Shown here one piece after another: positions 1-7,632 of a stretch of DNA of 38,517 bases (position 1 is the first letter of the stretch; every line of letters begins with the position of its first letter). The notes beneath the pieces are model-generated. The model did not search any database. It saw only the letters and a program-made list of their open reading frames with translations, and was not told the origin of the DNA. The position numbers and the translations under genes are program-made. Origin of the DNA: Clostridia bacterium (GTDB lineage: Bacteria > Bacillota > Clostridia > Christensenellales > Aristaeellaceae); NCBI GenBank assembly GCA_017463245.1, contig JAFTPN010000062.1:1-38517 (forward strand). The letters run 5' to 3'.

Positions 1-1
1 G

Positions 2-256
2 CCGATGAATTTTCTGGTATATCTGGCGCTGCGCCGTCATGGCAGCAACGAGGCTTGTGTGGCCCGCCGCCAGCTGGCAGAGATGAGTGAAAGGCTGATC
101 CTGAAGGAATGGCGCAGCCATCGCCATGTGCACGAAAACTACTGCGCCGAAACCGGCGAAGGCTGCAATGTCGGCAACAGCGACCGCTTCTACCATTGGG
201 GCGGACTGCTTTCGCTCATCGCGCTCATGGAATGGAATGATGGCACTCAGGCGTAA
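2..256 (+). CDS. GH63-like (MGH1-type) glycosidase, C-terminal fragment
   Basis: This is the last 84 codons of a gene that enters from the left edge. The reading frame is already open at base 2, and the ATG at 5 is internal: it follows a Pro codon in what looks like the GP-M/I-N-F/Y-LVY stretch of the family. The tail carries the typical end of the (alpha/alpha)6 catalytic domain of GH63 and mannosylglycerate-hydrolase-like enzymes: an LVYLAL helix, a helix ending in L-x-x-EW, then HENY, a G-x-G turn, and SDRFYHWGGLL. These enzymes hydrolyse alpha-glucosides or related sugars. Specificity cannot be judged from the tail. The stop is at 254-256, and a terminator candidate lies about 380 bp further on. 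Confidence 0.72.
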   Translation, partial: PMNFLVYLALRRHGSNEACVARRQLAEMSERLILKEWRSHRHVHENYCAETGEGCNVGNSDRFYHWGGLLSLIALMEWNDGTQA

Positions 257-420
257 CACGCATGTGGATACCCGCCACAGAATCCTGCTGAGACTACGCA
301 ACTGACAGGTATCCTCCGAGGAAACCTGCTGCAAGGCTGCTCAACACCTGACGATAAGGAAGGTGTAACGTTCACAATCAAAGCGGGGGGCATGCTGTTA
401 ATACTCGCCGCAAGCAATGC

Positions 421-549
421 ATGTGGATAGCCAAATCCACATACTCGCTTGTTGGGCAGCAGCCCAAACCCATTGATTGCACACAACGTGTGCGGCTATT
501 CTGCGCGATGTTTGCAAAACACACGCGCACTGCTGCATGAGAATCATGC
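421..549. repeat. Row of four short perfect hairpins in a non-coding stretch
   Basis: The 257-675 interval has no credible gene. It contains perfect inverted repeats at 421-442 (8-bp arms ATGTGGAT/ATCCACAT, 6-nt loop), 452-467 (6-bp arms TTGGGC/GCCCAA), 479-493 (6-bp arms GCACAC/GTGTGC, 3-nt loop) and 535-549 (6-bp arms GCATGA/TCATGC, 3-nt loop). Their role is unknown. They could be the end of a decayed mobile element or a structured 3' untranslated region of the glycosidase gene. Confidence 0.5.
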
Positions 550-635
550 TCCAAAGGGTCTGAGGTGCTTCCCCAGCAAGCAGCATCTGAGGGCGCTGAG
601 CACTCACATGCACCACTTGCTACAACTGCATAATA

Positions 636-668
636 AATGTGTCTCAACTTGGGACACATTCTTTTTTT
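636..668 (+). terminator. Rho-independent terminator
   Basis: Ten-base-pair stem 636-645 with 651-660 (AATGTGTCTC against GGGACACATT, one G-U pair), a 5-nt loop, then C and seven T residues. It is oriented to stop plus-strand transcription coming from the glycosidase side, just before the recombinase remnant. Confidence 0.75.
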
Positions 669-675
669 GCTGACC

Positions 676-2074
676 TTCCTGCATGCCTGCAAGAAAATGC
701 CAGACTCATTCGTTAAGTACTTTGTTGATGATGGTTACTCCGGCGTAAACTTCAATCGTCCCAACTGGCAGCGGATGATCTCGCTGGTCGAAGCAGGACA
801 ACGATTTCACGCCGTTCCTGAACATCATCAACGAGTTCTACGTGAAGGACAGCAGCAAAAAAGTCAAGGCATCCATGAAGCAGAAAGGTGAATCCGGCGA
901 ATACCTGACCACCAATCCGCCCTACGGCTACATGAAGGATCCTGCCGATCCGAACCGTCATTGGATTGTCGATGAGGCAGCCGGTGGTGTTGTCAAGCAA
1001 ATCTTCGCGTGGTGCATGGAAGGCTACGGCCCATCGCAGATCGCTCGAAAACTGCGCGATGCGAAAGTCGAATGTCCTGCAGCGCATTGCCGGACGCTGG
1101 GCATTTGTACGCCAACAAAAGTCCCTGCTGATCCTTACGCTTGGAGTGCCCGCACAGTTGCCGATATGCTGGAACGGATGGAGTATCTCGGCCATATGGT
1201 CAACTTCCGAACCCATCGCCCGTCGTACAAGACCAAAAAGAGCGTGGACAATCCGGTTGACCAGTGGAAAGTATTTGAGAATACCCATGAGGCCATCATT
1301 GATGAGGACACCTTCACCCGTGTGCAGGAGCTGCGCAAGAACAAACGCCGCCCAACGCGCACTGGCAAGAGCAACATGTTCTCCGGCATTGTGCGCTGCG
1401 CCGATTGCGGCGAGAAGCTGTACTACTGCACCAGCAAGTCCTTTGAAACGCGGCAGGATCACTTCGTTTGCTCCACATCGCGCAAAAAAGGCAAGGAGGC
1501 TTGCGACACACACTTCATCCGTGCTGTGGTGTTGGAGGAAGGTGTGCTGCAGCACATGCGGCTGGTGATCTCCTGCGTTGCCTGCTACGAAGATGTGTTC
1601 CGCGAGGCACTCGGCGCAAGGCGGTCGGCTGAAGCAAAGAAGGAGCTGGCAGCAAAGCGCAAAGCCTTGCAGAAAGCAGAAGCCCGACTGACGGAGCTGG
1701 ACAGATTGTTCAAGCGTATCTATGAGGACATGGTCAACGGACGACTAAGCGAAGCCCGCTTCCAGATGCTCTCCGATGATTACGACCAGGAACAGGCCGA
1801 CCTTCGCATGAAGATTGACCAGCTGACTAAAGAAATTGCAGAGCAGGAAGATCAGTCGGGGAATGTGGAACGCTTCATCCAGCAGGTAAAGAAGTACTTG
1901 TACATTGATAAGCTGACTCCTACCATCCTCAACGACATGGTGAACGCGGTATATGTTCATGCTCCTGACAAGAGCAGCGGTCGTCGTGTGCAGGAAATTG
2001 AGATCAGCTACAACTGCATCGGTATTCTCCCGGCAAACCTGCTCTACAACGTACAAAATGCGAAAACGGCATGA
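676..2074 (+). pseudogene. Large serine recombinase remnant (frameshifted, internally deleted)
   Basis: This is the relic of a large serine integrase/transposase of the TnpX-like, DUF4368-containing group. Frame +1 (about 676-798) keeps the end of the resolvase domain, including VDDGYSG and NRPNWQRMI. Frame +2 (797-2074) keeps DNDFTPFLN, the recombinase domain (TTNPPYGYM), a zinc ribbon with CADCG near 1399, a coiled coil rich in Ala, Lys and Glu (about 1620-1860), and the DUF4368 tail ending KSSGRRVQEIEI. The N-terminal part with the catalytic Ser is missing. About 45-50 codons between LVEAGQ and DNDFTP, including the SRLGR-like motif, are also missing, and the frame shifts at that join (about 797). 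The protein cannot be a functional recombinase. Base composition is visibly less GC-rich than the neighbours, consistent with an acquired element. Confidence 0.85.
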
Positions 2075-2149
2075 CCTAAGCCATGTCGCTTTCGCAGAAA
2101 GATATGATACTGTCTTATGGGAGGCGACCTCAAGGGCAGGCATTTTTAT

Positions 2150-2493
2150 TGGTGGAGATGAGGGGAGTCGAACCCCTGTCCGAAAGCTCTTGAACGGGAC
2201 CTTCTCCGAGCGCAGTCAGCGATTTAACATTCCCTCAGCCGCCCGCCCACTGACAGGCTGACGACCTTGGTAGCTTCATGTTACGGGTGTACGGCAAAGC
2301 TTAGGCACACTCGTTCCCTGCGTTAATGACGCTGGTGACCGGGCACGCAGGCAACCCGGGCCAACGTCACGGCATTAAGCCGCGAAAGCGAAATCGCTAT
2401 TGTCAGTTACTTTTTTTCCCGGTTTTATCGTGGTCTGGGTCCACGGCTCGCTTATCCCGCTCTCGACACCCCCGTCGAAACCGGATCATCCCC
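2150..2493 (-). ncRNA. ssrA: transfer-messenger RNA (tmRNA, ssrA)
   Basis: On the minus strand the 5' end GGGGATGA (from 2493) pairs with TCATCTCC just before the encoded CCA (2150-2152), forming the alanyl acceptor stem. The T-arm GGTTCGA followed by CCCC is at about 2167-2175. The length of 344 nt is normal. A tag reading frame ends at TAA 2375-2377, and its last nine codons (2378-2404) read DNSDFAFAA. The preceding bases are AGTAACT, so GAC at 2402-2404 is the likely resume codon; GTA six bases upstream is the alternative. The RNA rescues stalled ribosomes together with SmpB, encoded just upstream in the same direction. No clear terminator follows the CCA end before the recombinase remnant. 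Confidence 0.95.
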
Positions 2494-2510
2494 ATGTACG
2501 CTGACGCGTG

Positions 2511-2722
2511 TCGTGAAAACCGGGGGTTTTCACGAGGTTTTGCAAATTCGGCCAACCAGAGGTCGTCCGAATTTGTAAGGAATGATTTTTGCTTTGCAAA
2601 AATCCCCCGCCCGACCGGCAAAGCCGGTCGATACGATTGCAGTCCTGCGGACGGCTTTGGTGCGTCACCCGGCTCTTTGGCTTCCCCTTGAGGGGAAGCT
2701 GTCAGCGCTTGCGCTGACTGAT
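2511..2722. repeat. Cluster of six tandem hairpins (REP-like composite element)
   Basis: Six inverted repeats follow one another between ssrA and smpB. They are 2511-2535 (11-bp arms TCGTGAAAACC, 3-nt loop), about 2542-2574 (9-bp arms CAAATTCGG/CCGAATTTG, 15-nt loop), about 2584-2604 (9-bp arms GATTTTTGC/GCAAAAATC, 3-nt loop), about 2612-2631 (8-bp arms CGACCGGC/GCCGGTCG, loop AAA), about 2682-2701 (8-bp arms GCTTCCCC/GGGGAAGC) and about 2701-2718 (8-bp arms GTCAGCGC/GCGCTGAC, 2-nt loop). Hairpins of the last two kinds resemble intergenic repeats of gut Clostridia from memory; this has not been searched. No gene is present here. Confidence 0.7.
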
Positions 2723-2784
2723 GAGGTGGACGCTGCTGCCATGCACAGTAACATTCCTTACATTTACTGACTTTTCGCTTTCAT

Positions 2785-3258
2785 TTACTTGTTATGTTCG
2801 CGGATCGCACGGCGGATCTCGCGGTCGCTGTCGCGCTTGGCGGCGGCGTCACGCTTGTCGTGGAGCTGCTTGCCCTTGCACAGGCCCAGCTGCACCTTCA
2901 TGCGGCCATCCTTCAGGTAGATCTCCAGCGGCACCAGGGTGTAGCCCTGGCGTGCCACCAGGCTGTCCAGCTTGCGGATCTCCGCTTTGTGCATCAACAG
3001 CTTCTTGGGGCGCATGGGATCACGGTTGAAGATGTTCCCCTGCTCATAGGGGCTGATGTGCATACCTTCCACCCATATCTCGCCCTTGCGGATCACCGCC
3101 CAGCTCTCCTTCAGGTTCACGCGCCCCTGCCGGATGCTCTTGACCTCGGTGCCGAAGAGCGCCACGCCGCACTCGTAGCGTTCCTCCACAAAGTAATCGT
3201 GAAAGGCCTTGCGATTCTGCGCCACAGGCTTGATTCCCTTCTGATGTGGCACACCCAT
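2785..3258 (-). CDS. smpB: SsrA-binding protein SmpB
   Basis: SmpB binds tmRNA, stabilises it and delivers it to stalled ribosomes for trans-translation. The sequence shows the OB-fold core with NRKAFHDYFVEE, GTEVKSIRQGRVNLKES, the MHISPYEQGN loop, the KLLMHKAEI helix and the basic C-terminal tail ending in REIRRAIREHNK, which inserts into the mRNA channel. Length is about 157 residues, normal for the family. The start is not settled. The ATG at 3258 follows an AAGGAGG by only two bases. A GTG two codons later (3252) has the better 8-base spacing. An ATG at 3273 has no ribosome binding site. The gene is colinear with ssrA and is driven by the promoter at 3294-3322. Confidence 0.95.
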   Translation of the reverse strand: MGVPHQKGIKPVAQNRKAFHDYFVEERYECGVALFGTEVKSIRQGRVNLKESWAVIRKGEIWVEGMHISPYEQGNIFNRDPMRPKKLLMHKAEIRKLDSLVARQGYTLVPLEIYLKDGRMKVQLGLCKGKQLHDKRDAAAKRDSDREIRRAIREHNK

Positions 3259-3293
3259 CGCCTCCTTCACCATTGTACTTTGTTTGGATTCTT

Positions 3294-3344
3294 AGTATAG
3301 CATAGCTTTTCCGGCTTTGCAATCTCCTTTTTTTCTGCTATAAT
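3294..3344. promoter_or_regulatory. Divergent smpB and proA promoters sharing one -35 hexamer
   Basis: The plus-strand promoter for proA is TTGCAA (3317-3322), a 16-bp spacer, then TATAAT (3339-3344). The minus-strand promoter for smpB is TTGCAA read from the same bases 3322-3317 (the hexamer is its own reverse complement), a 17-bp spacer, then TATACT (3299-3294). Both are good sigma-70-type matches. Confidence 0.7.
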
Positions 3345-3369
3345 GGTCAAATTAAGGGAGGTTTTGCCG

Positions 3370-4668
3370 ATGAACGACTTGCACCAGATGGCTCACGATG
3401 CTCGCATTGCCGCGTGGACGCTGGCCGCATCTGATATTGATATCCGCAACAGCGCTTTGCTGGCCATGGCTGACGAGCTGGAAGCACGCAAGGCTGATAT
3501 TTTCGCCGCCAACAAGGCTGATCTTGCCAAGGCGGAGCAGGATTGCCTGGCTGCGCCGCTGCTGGGCCGCTTAAAGTTTGCCGAGGAAAAGCTGGCCGCC
3601 GTCACCGCCGGACTGCGTGCATTGGCCGGCCTGCCCGATCCCATCGGCCAGACCACGCTTAGCCGCGAGCTGACCGAAGGCCTGAAGCTCTACCGCATCA
3701 CCTGCCCCATCGGCGTTATCGGCGTGATCTTCGAGAGCCGCCCCGACGCCCTGGTGCAGATCGCTTCTCTTGCCCTCAAGAGCGGCAATGCCGTGCTGCT
3801 CAAGGGCGGTCGCGAGGCCATCAACACCAACCGCGCCCTGTGCGACGCCCTCCGCGCCGCTGCTGAACAGGTTGGCCTGCCTGCCGATTTCGCCCAGCTG
3901 CTGGAGACCCGCGAGGACGTGGCCGCCATGCTCAAGGAGGACACCCTCATCGACCTGATCATCCCCCGGGGCAGCAACGAGTTTGTCCGCTACATCATGG
4001 ACAACAGCCGCATCCCGGTGCTGGGGCATGCCGACGGCGTGTGCCATGTTTATGTGGACAAGGCCGCCGACCTGGACATGGCCGTGAGCATCGCCGTGGA
4101 CAGCAAGAGTCAAAATGTGGCCGTGTGCAACGCCATGGAGACCCTGCTGGTGCATCGCGACATCGCCGCGGACTACCTGCCCAGGCTGCTTCCCGCCCTG
4201 CAGGCCAAGAATGTGAAGCTCTACGGTGACGAGACCGTGCAGGCCATCATCCCCGTGCTGCCCGCCACCGAGGACGACTGGCACGCCGAATACCTGGACT
4301 ATACCCTGTCCATCAAGGTGGTGGACAGCCTCGATACCGCCATCGACCACGTGAATACCTACGGCAGCCACCACACCGATGCCATCGTCACCGCTGACCA
4401 GGCCACCGCACAGGCCTTCCTGACCCGCGTGGACAGCGCCGGGGTGTATCACAATGTGTCCACCCGCTTTGCCGATGGCTTCGTCTATGGCTTCGGCGCG
4501 GAGGTGGGCATTGCCACCGGCAAGATCCACGCCCGCGGCCCCATGGGGCTGGAAGGTCTCACCACCTACAAATACAAGCTGCTGGGTTCCGGTCAGCTCA
4601 TGGCCGAAATGAAGAACGGCAAGCGCCAATACACCCATGTGCTGCTGAACGAGGACTGCCCGCTGTGA
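3370..4668 (+). CDS. proA: Gamma-glutamyl phosphate reductase
   Basis: ProA reduces gamma-glutamyl phosphate to glutamate-5-semialdehyde with NADPH, the second step of proline synthesis. The 432-residue product is an aldehyde-dehydrogenase-fold protein of normal length. Visible motifs are the cofactor-binding stretch with GVIFESRPD (about 118-126), LKGGREA (144-150), IIPRGSNEF (197-205), the catalytic Cys253 in SQNVAVCNAMET, and the C-terminal HARGPMGLEGLTT. The ATG at 3370 is chosen over one at 3343 because it lies 8 bases after AGGGAGG. The proB partner is not in this window. The stop overlaps the next start by one base (TGATG), which suggests translational coupling. Confidence 0.96.
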   Translation: MNDLHQMAHDARIAAWTLAASDIDIRNSALLAMADELEARKADIFAANKADLAKAEQDCLAAPLLGRLKFAEEKLAAVTAGLRALAGLPDPIGQTTLSRELTEGLKLYRITCPIGVIGVIFESRPDALVQIASLALKSGNAVLLKGGREAINTNRALCDALRAAAEQVGLPADFAQLLETREDVAAMLKEDTLIDLIIPRGSNEFVRYIMDNSRIPVLGHADGVCHVYVDKAADLDMAVSIAVDSKSQNVAVCNAMETLLVHRDIAADYLPRLLPALQAKNVKLYGDETVQAIIPVLPATEDDWHAEYLDYTLSIKVVDSLDTAIDHVNTYGSHHTDAIVTADQATAQAFLTRVDSAGVYHNVSTRFADGFVYGFGAEVGIATGKIHARGPMGLEGLTTYKYKLLGSGQLMAEMKNGKRQYTHVLLNEDCPL

Positions 4669-5318
4669 TGACCAAGTGCGCCTTTTTCGACTTTGATGAT
4701 ACCCTGGCCAGGGGCGATTCCGTCGTCCCCTTCCTGCTGTATGCCGTGCGCAGGGGTGTTGCGCCCAAATCCCAGCTGCTGCGCGCCGCCTGGGGCTTCT
4801 TGACCCAGATGGGCCGCCCCGGCAACATCCGCCGCGCCAAGGAGCATACCTTCTCCTTCATCAGGGGCAAGGAGCAAGCAGCGCTGGACGATCTTGCGCG
4901 AGATTTCTTCCGGGAGATCATCACCCCACGCCTGTTTGAGGATGCCATCGCCCAGCTGTGGAAGCTGAAGAGCGAGGGCTACACCGTGGTGGTGGTGTCC
5001 GCCTCCGTGGACGCCTATATGCGCCTCCTGCCGGAATTCCTGCCCGTGGATGCCGTGCTGTCCACCCGTTGCGAATGCGTGGATGGCCGCTATACAGGCC
5101 GAATCGAGGCCAACTGCAAGGGTGAGGAGAAGCCCCGCCGCATTGCCGAGTGGCTTGCCGCCAACGGCCTGGAGCTGGATGCCGCTGCCTCCTGCGCCTA
5201 CGGGGATTCTCCCTCCGATGCACCCATGCTGCGCCTGGTGGGGCAGCCCACGCTGGTGAACCCCGGCAAGAAGCTCTCTGCCGCCCTGCCCGATGCTCCC
5301 CATGTTCAATGGAGGTAA
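4668..5318 (+). CDS. HAD superfamily phosphatase, subfamily IB
   Basis: This is a predicted phosphomonoesterase of the HAD-IB (phosphoserine-phosphatase-like) group, 216 residues. All four HAD motifs are present: nucleophile motif I in FFDFDDTLARGD near the N-terminus, motif II Ser in VVVVSAS (about 107-112), motif III Lys in GEEKPRR (about 145) and motif IV in YGDSPSDAPML (about 180). The helical cap between motifs I and II is of the IB type. The substrate is unknown; the family includes phosphoserine and other small-metabolite phosphatases. The ATG at 4668 overlaps the proA stop, so it is probably coupled to proA translation. A GTG one codon earlier is possible. Confidence 0.85.
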   Translation: MTKCAFFDFDDTLARGDSVVPFLLYAVRRGVAPKSQLLRAAWGFLTQMGRPGNIRRAKEHTFSFIRGKEQAALDDLARDFFREIITPRLFEDAIAQLWKLKSEGYTVVVVSASVDAYMRLLPEFLPVDAVLSTRCECVDGRYTGRIEANCKGEEKPRRIAEWLAANGLELDAAASCAYGDSPSDAPMLRLVGQPTLVNPGKKLSAALPDAPHVQWR

Positions 5319-5320
5319 CC

Positions 5321-5887
5321 ATGCTCACCGTACGCAAGCTGACCCCGGAGCTAATGGAACGCATCCGCCCCATTTCTGATGCCTCGCTGGCCGGCGAGGA
5401 GGTCATGCTCCGCATTGGCCGCAGCGGATTCACCCTGGGCTATGTTCCCCTGCCCCGTGCCGAATGGCGCAGCTTCCCCATGGTCTCCCGCGCCGAGCCT
5501 GCCCGCCTGCTGGCTGACCCCAATGCAGCCATTCTCCTGGCCTTTGAGGACGATATCTTCGTCGGTCAGGCTGCCGTGGCCGCCGATGGCGAGACCGGCT
5601 GGACGGAGATCATCGACATCCGCGTGGATGCCGCCCACCGCCGCCAGGGCGTAGCACGGGCGCTGCTCAATGCCATGGAGAGCTTCTCCCGCAAGCAGGC
5701 CATGCGCGGCCTGCGCATTACTGTCACCGACACCAACCCCGCCGCCTGCCAGTTCTGCGAGCATTGCGGCTTCATCCTGCAAGGGCTGGATCGACATGCC
5801 CTCATCTATACCGAGCAGGAGCGGGACAAGCCCCTGGCCCGCCGCGCCTGCCAGCTGTATTTTTACCAACAACACCAGAAAGGTTGA
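5321..5887 (+). CDS. GNAT family N-acetyltransferase
   Basis: This is a predicted acetyl-CoA-dependent N-acetyltransferase, 188 residues. The GNAT core occupies roughly residues 60-165. It includes the beta4/alpha3 acetyl-CoA loop RRQGVARALL after IIDIRVDAAH, and the ITVTDTNPAACQFCEHCGF segment typical of motif B, where a substrate-side helix precedes a GF turn. The ATG at 5321 lies 5 bases after GGAGG and only 2 bases after the preceding gene, so an operon is likely. The first 60 residues show no domain I recognise. The substrate cannot be predicted. Confidence 0.85.
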   Translation: MLTVRKLTPELMERIRPISDASLAGEEVMLRIGRSGFTLGYVPLPRAEWRSFPMVSRAEPARLLADPNAAILLAFEDDIFVGQAAVAADGETGWTEIIDIRVDAAHRRQGVARALLNAMESFSRKQAMRGLRITVTDTNPAACQFCEHCGFILQGLDRHALIYTEQERDKPLARRACQLYFYQQHQKG

Positions 5888-5896
5888 TTTTTCGCC

Positions 5897-6607
5897 ATGA
5901 TGCGATTGCAGAAATATCTCGCCCTCTCCGGCGTTGCCTCCCGCCGCGCCTCCGAAAAGCTCATTGCCGAGGGCCACGTGGCCGTGAACGGCCTGGTCGT
6001 GACCGAAATGGGCGTTCAGGTGGACGAAAGCACCGATAAGGTCACCGTGGACGGCACGCTGATCCACCTGGAAGAGGAAAAGCACTACCTGGCCTACTAC
6101 AAGCCCGTAGGCGAGGTCACCACCGTGTCCGACCCGGAGGGCCGCGCCACGGTGATGGACAAGTTCCGGGATTATCCCGTGCGCCTCTACCCCGTTGGCC
6201 GCCTGGACTTCGACAGCGAAGGCCTGCTGCTGCTGACCAACGACGGCGATATGATGAACAGCCTGCTCCACCCCAGCCATGAGGTGGACAAGACCTACCT
6301 GGCCAAGGTGAGCAACCGTGTGGAGGAAGACGCCATCCGCCGCCTGCGCGCCGGTGTGCAGCTGGATGGCCGCCTGACCTCCCCTGCCCATGTCCGCGTG
6401 GTGCGCTACGAGGCCTTCGATACCGTGCTGCTGGTCACCATCCACGAGGGACGCTACCGCCAGGTTCGCCGGATGTTCGAGGCCGTCGGCCATCAGGTGG
6501 TGCAGCTCAAGCGTGTGGGCTTTGGCCCCATCCAGCTGGGCGACCTGCCCCGGGGCACCTGGCGTCAGCTCACCCCCAATGAAATCCGCAAGCTGAAGGA
6601 GCTGTGA
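5897..6607 (+). CDS. rluB: rRNA pseudouridine synthase, RsuA/RluB family
   Basis: This enzyme converts uridine to pseudouridine in rRNA; Firmicute members of this group are usually assigned to 23S rRNA. The 236-residue product has an N-terminal S4 RNA-binding domain (LQKYLALSGVASRRASEKLI, residues about 4-23). The catalytic domain follows, with the active-site Asp in YPVGRLDFDSEGLLLLTNDGD (GRLD is the signature) and the later motif EGRYRQVRRMFEAVGH. The start is at 5897, or 5900 one codon on; the ribosome binding site is weak. Assignment to RluB rather than RsuA is by similarity of layout and not certain. Confidence 0.88.
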   Translation: MMRLQKYLALSGVASRRASEKLIAEGHVAVNGLVVTEMGVQVDESTDKVTVDGTLIHLEEEKHYLAYYKPVGEVTTVSDPEGRATVMDKFRDYPVRLYPVGRLDFDSEGLLLLTNDGDMMNSLLHPSHEVDKTYLAKVSNRVEEDAIRRLRAGVQLDGRLTSPAHVRVVRYEAFDTVLLVTIHEGRYRQVRRMFEAVGHQVVQLKRVGFGPIQLGDLPRGTWRQLTPNEIRKLKEL

Positions 6608-6609
6608 CC

Positions 6610-7176
6610 ATGCCCTACGAGCTTCGTTCTGCCCGCTACCTGGCCGCCGACGCCCTGCGCCAGGTGATCCGCCCCGGGGACACCGTGATCGACGCCACCT
6701 TAGGCAATGGCCACGATACCTGCATGCTGGCTGAATTGGTGGGCGAAAGCGGCCATGTGATAGGCTTTGACATTCAGCCCGACGCCGTGGAGCGCACCGC
6801 CGCTGCCCTCACCGAGAAGGGGCTCATCAGCCGCTGCACCCTCTACGCGGAGGGACACCAGCACATCGCCCAGCGTGTCACCACGCCCATCCGCGCCGCC
6901 GTGTTCAACCTTGGCTGGCTGCCCGGCGGGGACAAGTCCATCACCACCCTGTGGGAAACCACCCAGGCCGCCATCGCCGCCGCGCTATCCCTGCTGGAAA
7001 AGGGCGGCGTCTGCACCGTGTGCGCCTATCCCGGCCATGCTGAGGGCGACCGGGAGCGCTATGCCCTGGCCGATTGGCTCGCCGCTCTGCGCCCCCAGGA
7101 ATACAACGTGCTGCACAATCGCTTCCTGAACGCAGGCCCCGGCGCGCCGGAGTGCTTCATCATCCAGAAACAATGA
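6610..7176 (+). CDS. mnmM: MnmM-type tRNA methyltransferase (YtqB family)
   Basis: This is a class I SAM-dependent methyltransferase of the family once called putative rRNA methylase (YtqB). B. subtilis YtqB is now assigned as MnmM, which methylates the wobble nm5s2U of tRNA to mnm5s2U. The 188-residue protein shows the SAM-binding motif I VIDATLGNGHDT (about 24-35), the acidic ribose contact in GFDIQPDA, and the signature FNLGWLPGGDKSITT (about 97-111), which is characteristic of this family. The ATG at 6610 is 8 bases after AAGGAG; a GTG at 6604 overlapping the previous stop is the alternative. It shares an operon with the pseudouridine synthase gene, giving two RNA-modification genes side by side. 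Confidence 0.85.
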   Translation: MPYELRSARYLAADALRQVIRPGDTVIDATLGNGHDTCMLAELVGESGHVIGFDIQPDAVERTAAALTEKGLISRCTLYAEGHQHIAQRVTTPIRAAVFNLGWLPGGDKSITTLWETTQAAIAAALSLLEKGGVCTVCAYPGHAEGDRERYALADWLAALRPQEYNVLHNRFLNAGPGAPECFIIQKQ

Positions 7177-7185
7177 GGTGATCCC

Positions 7186-7620
7186 ATGACCATCCGCAAG
7201 GCCACGCCCGCCGATAGCCGCACCCTTGCCCAGCTTGCCAGCCAAATGTGGGACGCATCCCCTGCCGAGCTGGAGCCAGAGTTTGCCCAGCTCACCGCCT
7301 CTGACGAAGCCGCCTGTTTCCTGGCCTATGAGGGCAGCGAACCCATCGGCTTCGCCCAATGCCAGCTCCGCCACGACTATGTGGAGGGCTGCGAAACCAG
7401 TCCCGTGGGCTTTCTGGAGGGCGTGTACGTCCAGCCGGAACACCACCGCAAGGGCATTGCCCGCCATTTAGTTGCCGCTTGCGAGGACTGGGCGCGCGGC
7501 GTGGGCTGCACCGAATTCGGCAGCGACTGCGAGATCGACAACACCGACAGCCTGGCCTTCCACCTGGCCATTGGTTTCGAGGAAGCTGGACGCACCATCT
7601 GGTTCAACAAAAAGCTGTAA
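7186..7620 (+). CDS. AAC(6')-I-like aminoglycoside N-acetyltransferase (GNAT)
   Basis: This 144-residue GNAT protein is close in length and layout to the chromosomal AAC(6')-Ig/Ih-type aminoglycoside 6'-N-acetyltransferases. Shared landmarks recalled for that group are the RHDYVEGCETSPVGFLEG block, the acetyl-CoA loop RKGIARHLV, CTEFGSDCEIDN and the C-terminal SLAFHLAIGFEE followed by a short basic end. Such enzymes acetylate the 6'-amino group of kanamycin- and tobramycin-like drugs. Housekeeping relatives of unknown substrate also exist, so resistance is not shown. The ATG at 7186 follows a GAGGTGATCCC ribosome binding site. Confidence 0.75.
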   Translation: MTIRKATPADSRTLAQLASQMWDASPAELEPEFAQLTASDEAACFLAYEGSEPIGFAQCQLRHDYVEGCETSPVGFLEGVYVQPEHHRKGIARHLVAACEDWARGVGCTEFGSDCEIDNTDSLAFHLAIGFEEAGRTIWFNKKL

Positions 7621-7632
7621 GGAGGCCGCCCC

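Noticed and set aside
257-640. Short reading frames downstream of the glycosidase gene
   Set aside because: They have no ribosome binding sites, unusual amino-acid composition and overlapping hairpins; none resembles a protein.
2150-2175. tRNA gene suggested by the T-arm and CCA end
   Set aside because: The acceptor partner lies over 300 bases away with a tag frame between them, so it is tmRNA. No independent tRNA was found in the window.
4665-4670. GTG start for the HAD phosphatase at 4665
   Set aside because: The ATG one codon later gives the usual TGATG coupling with proA and leaves the same protein.
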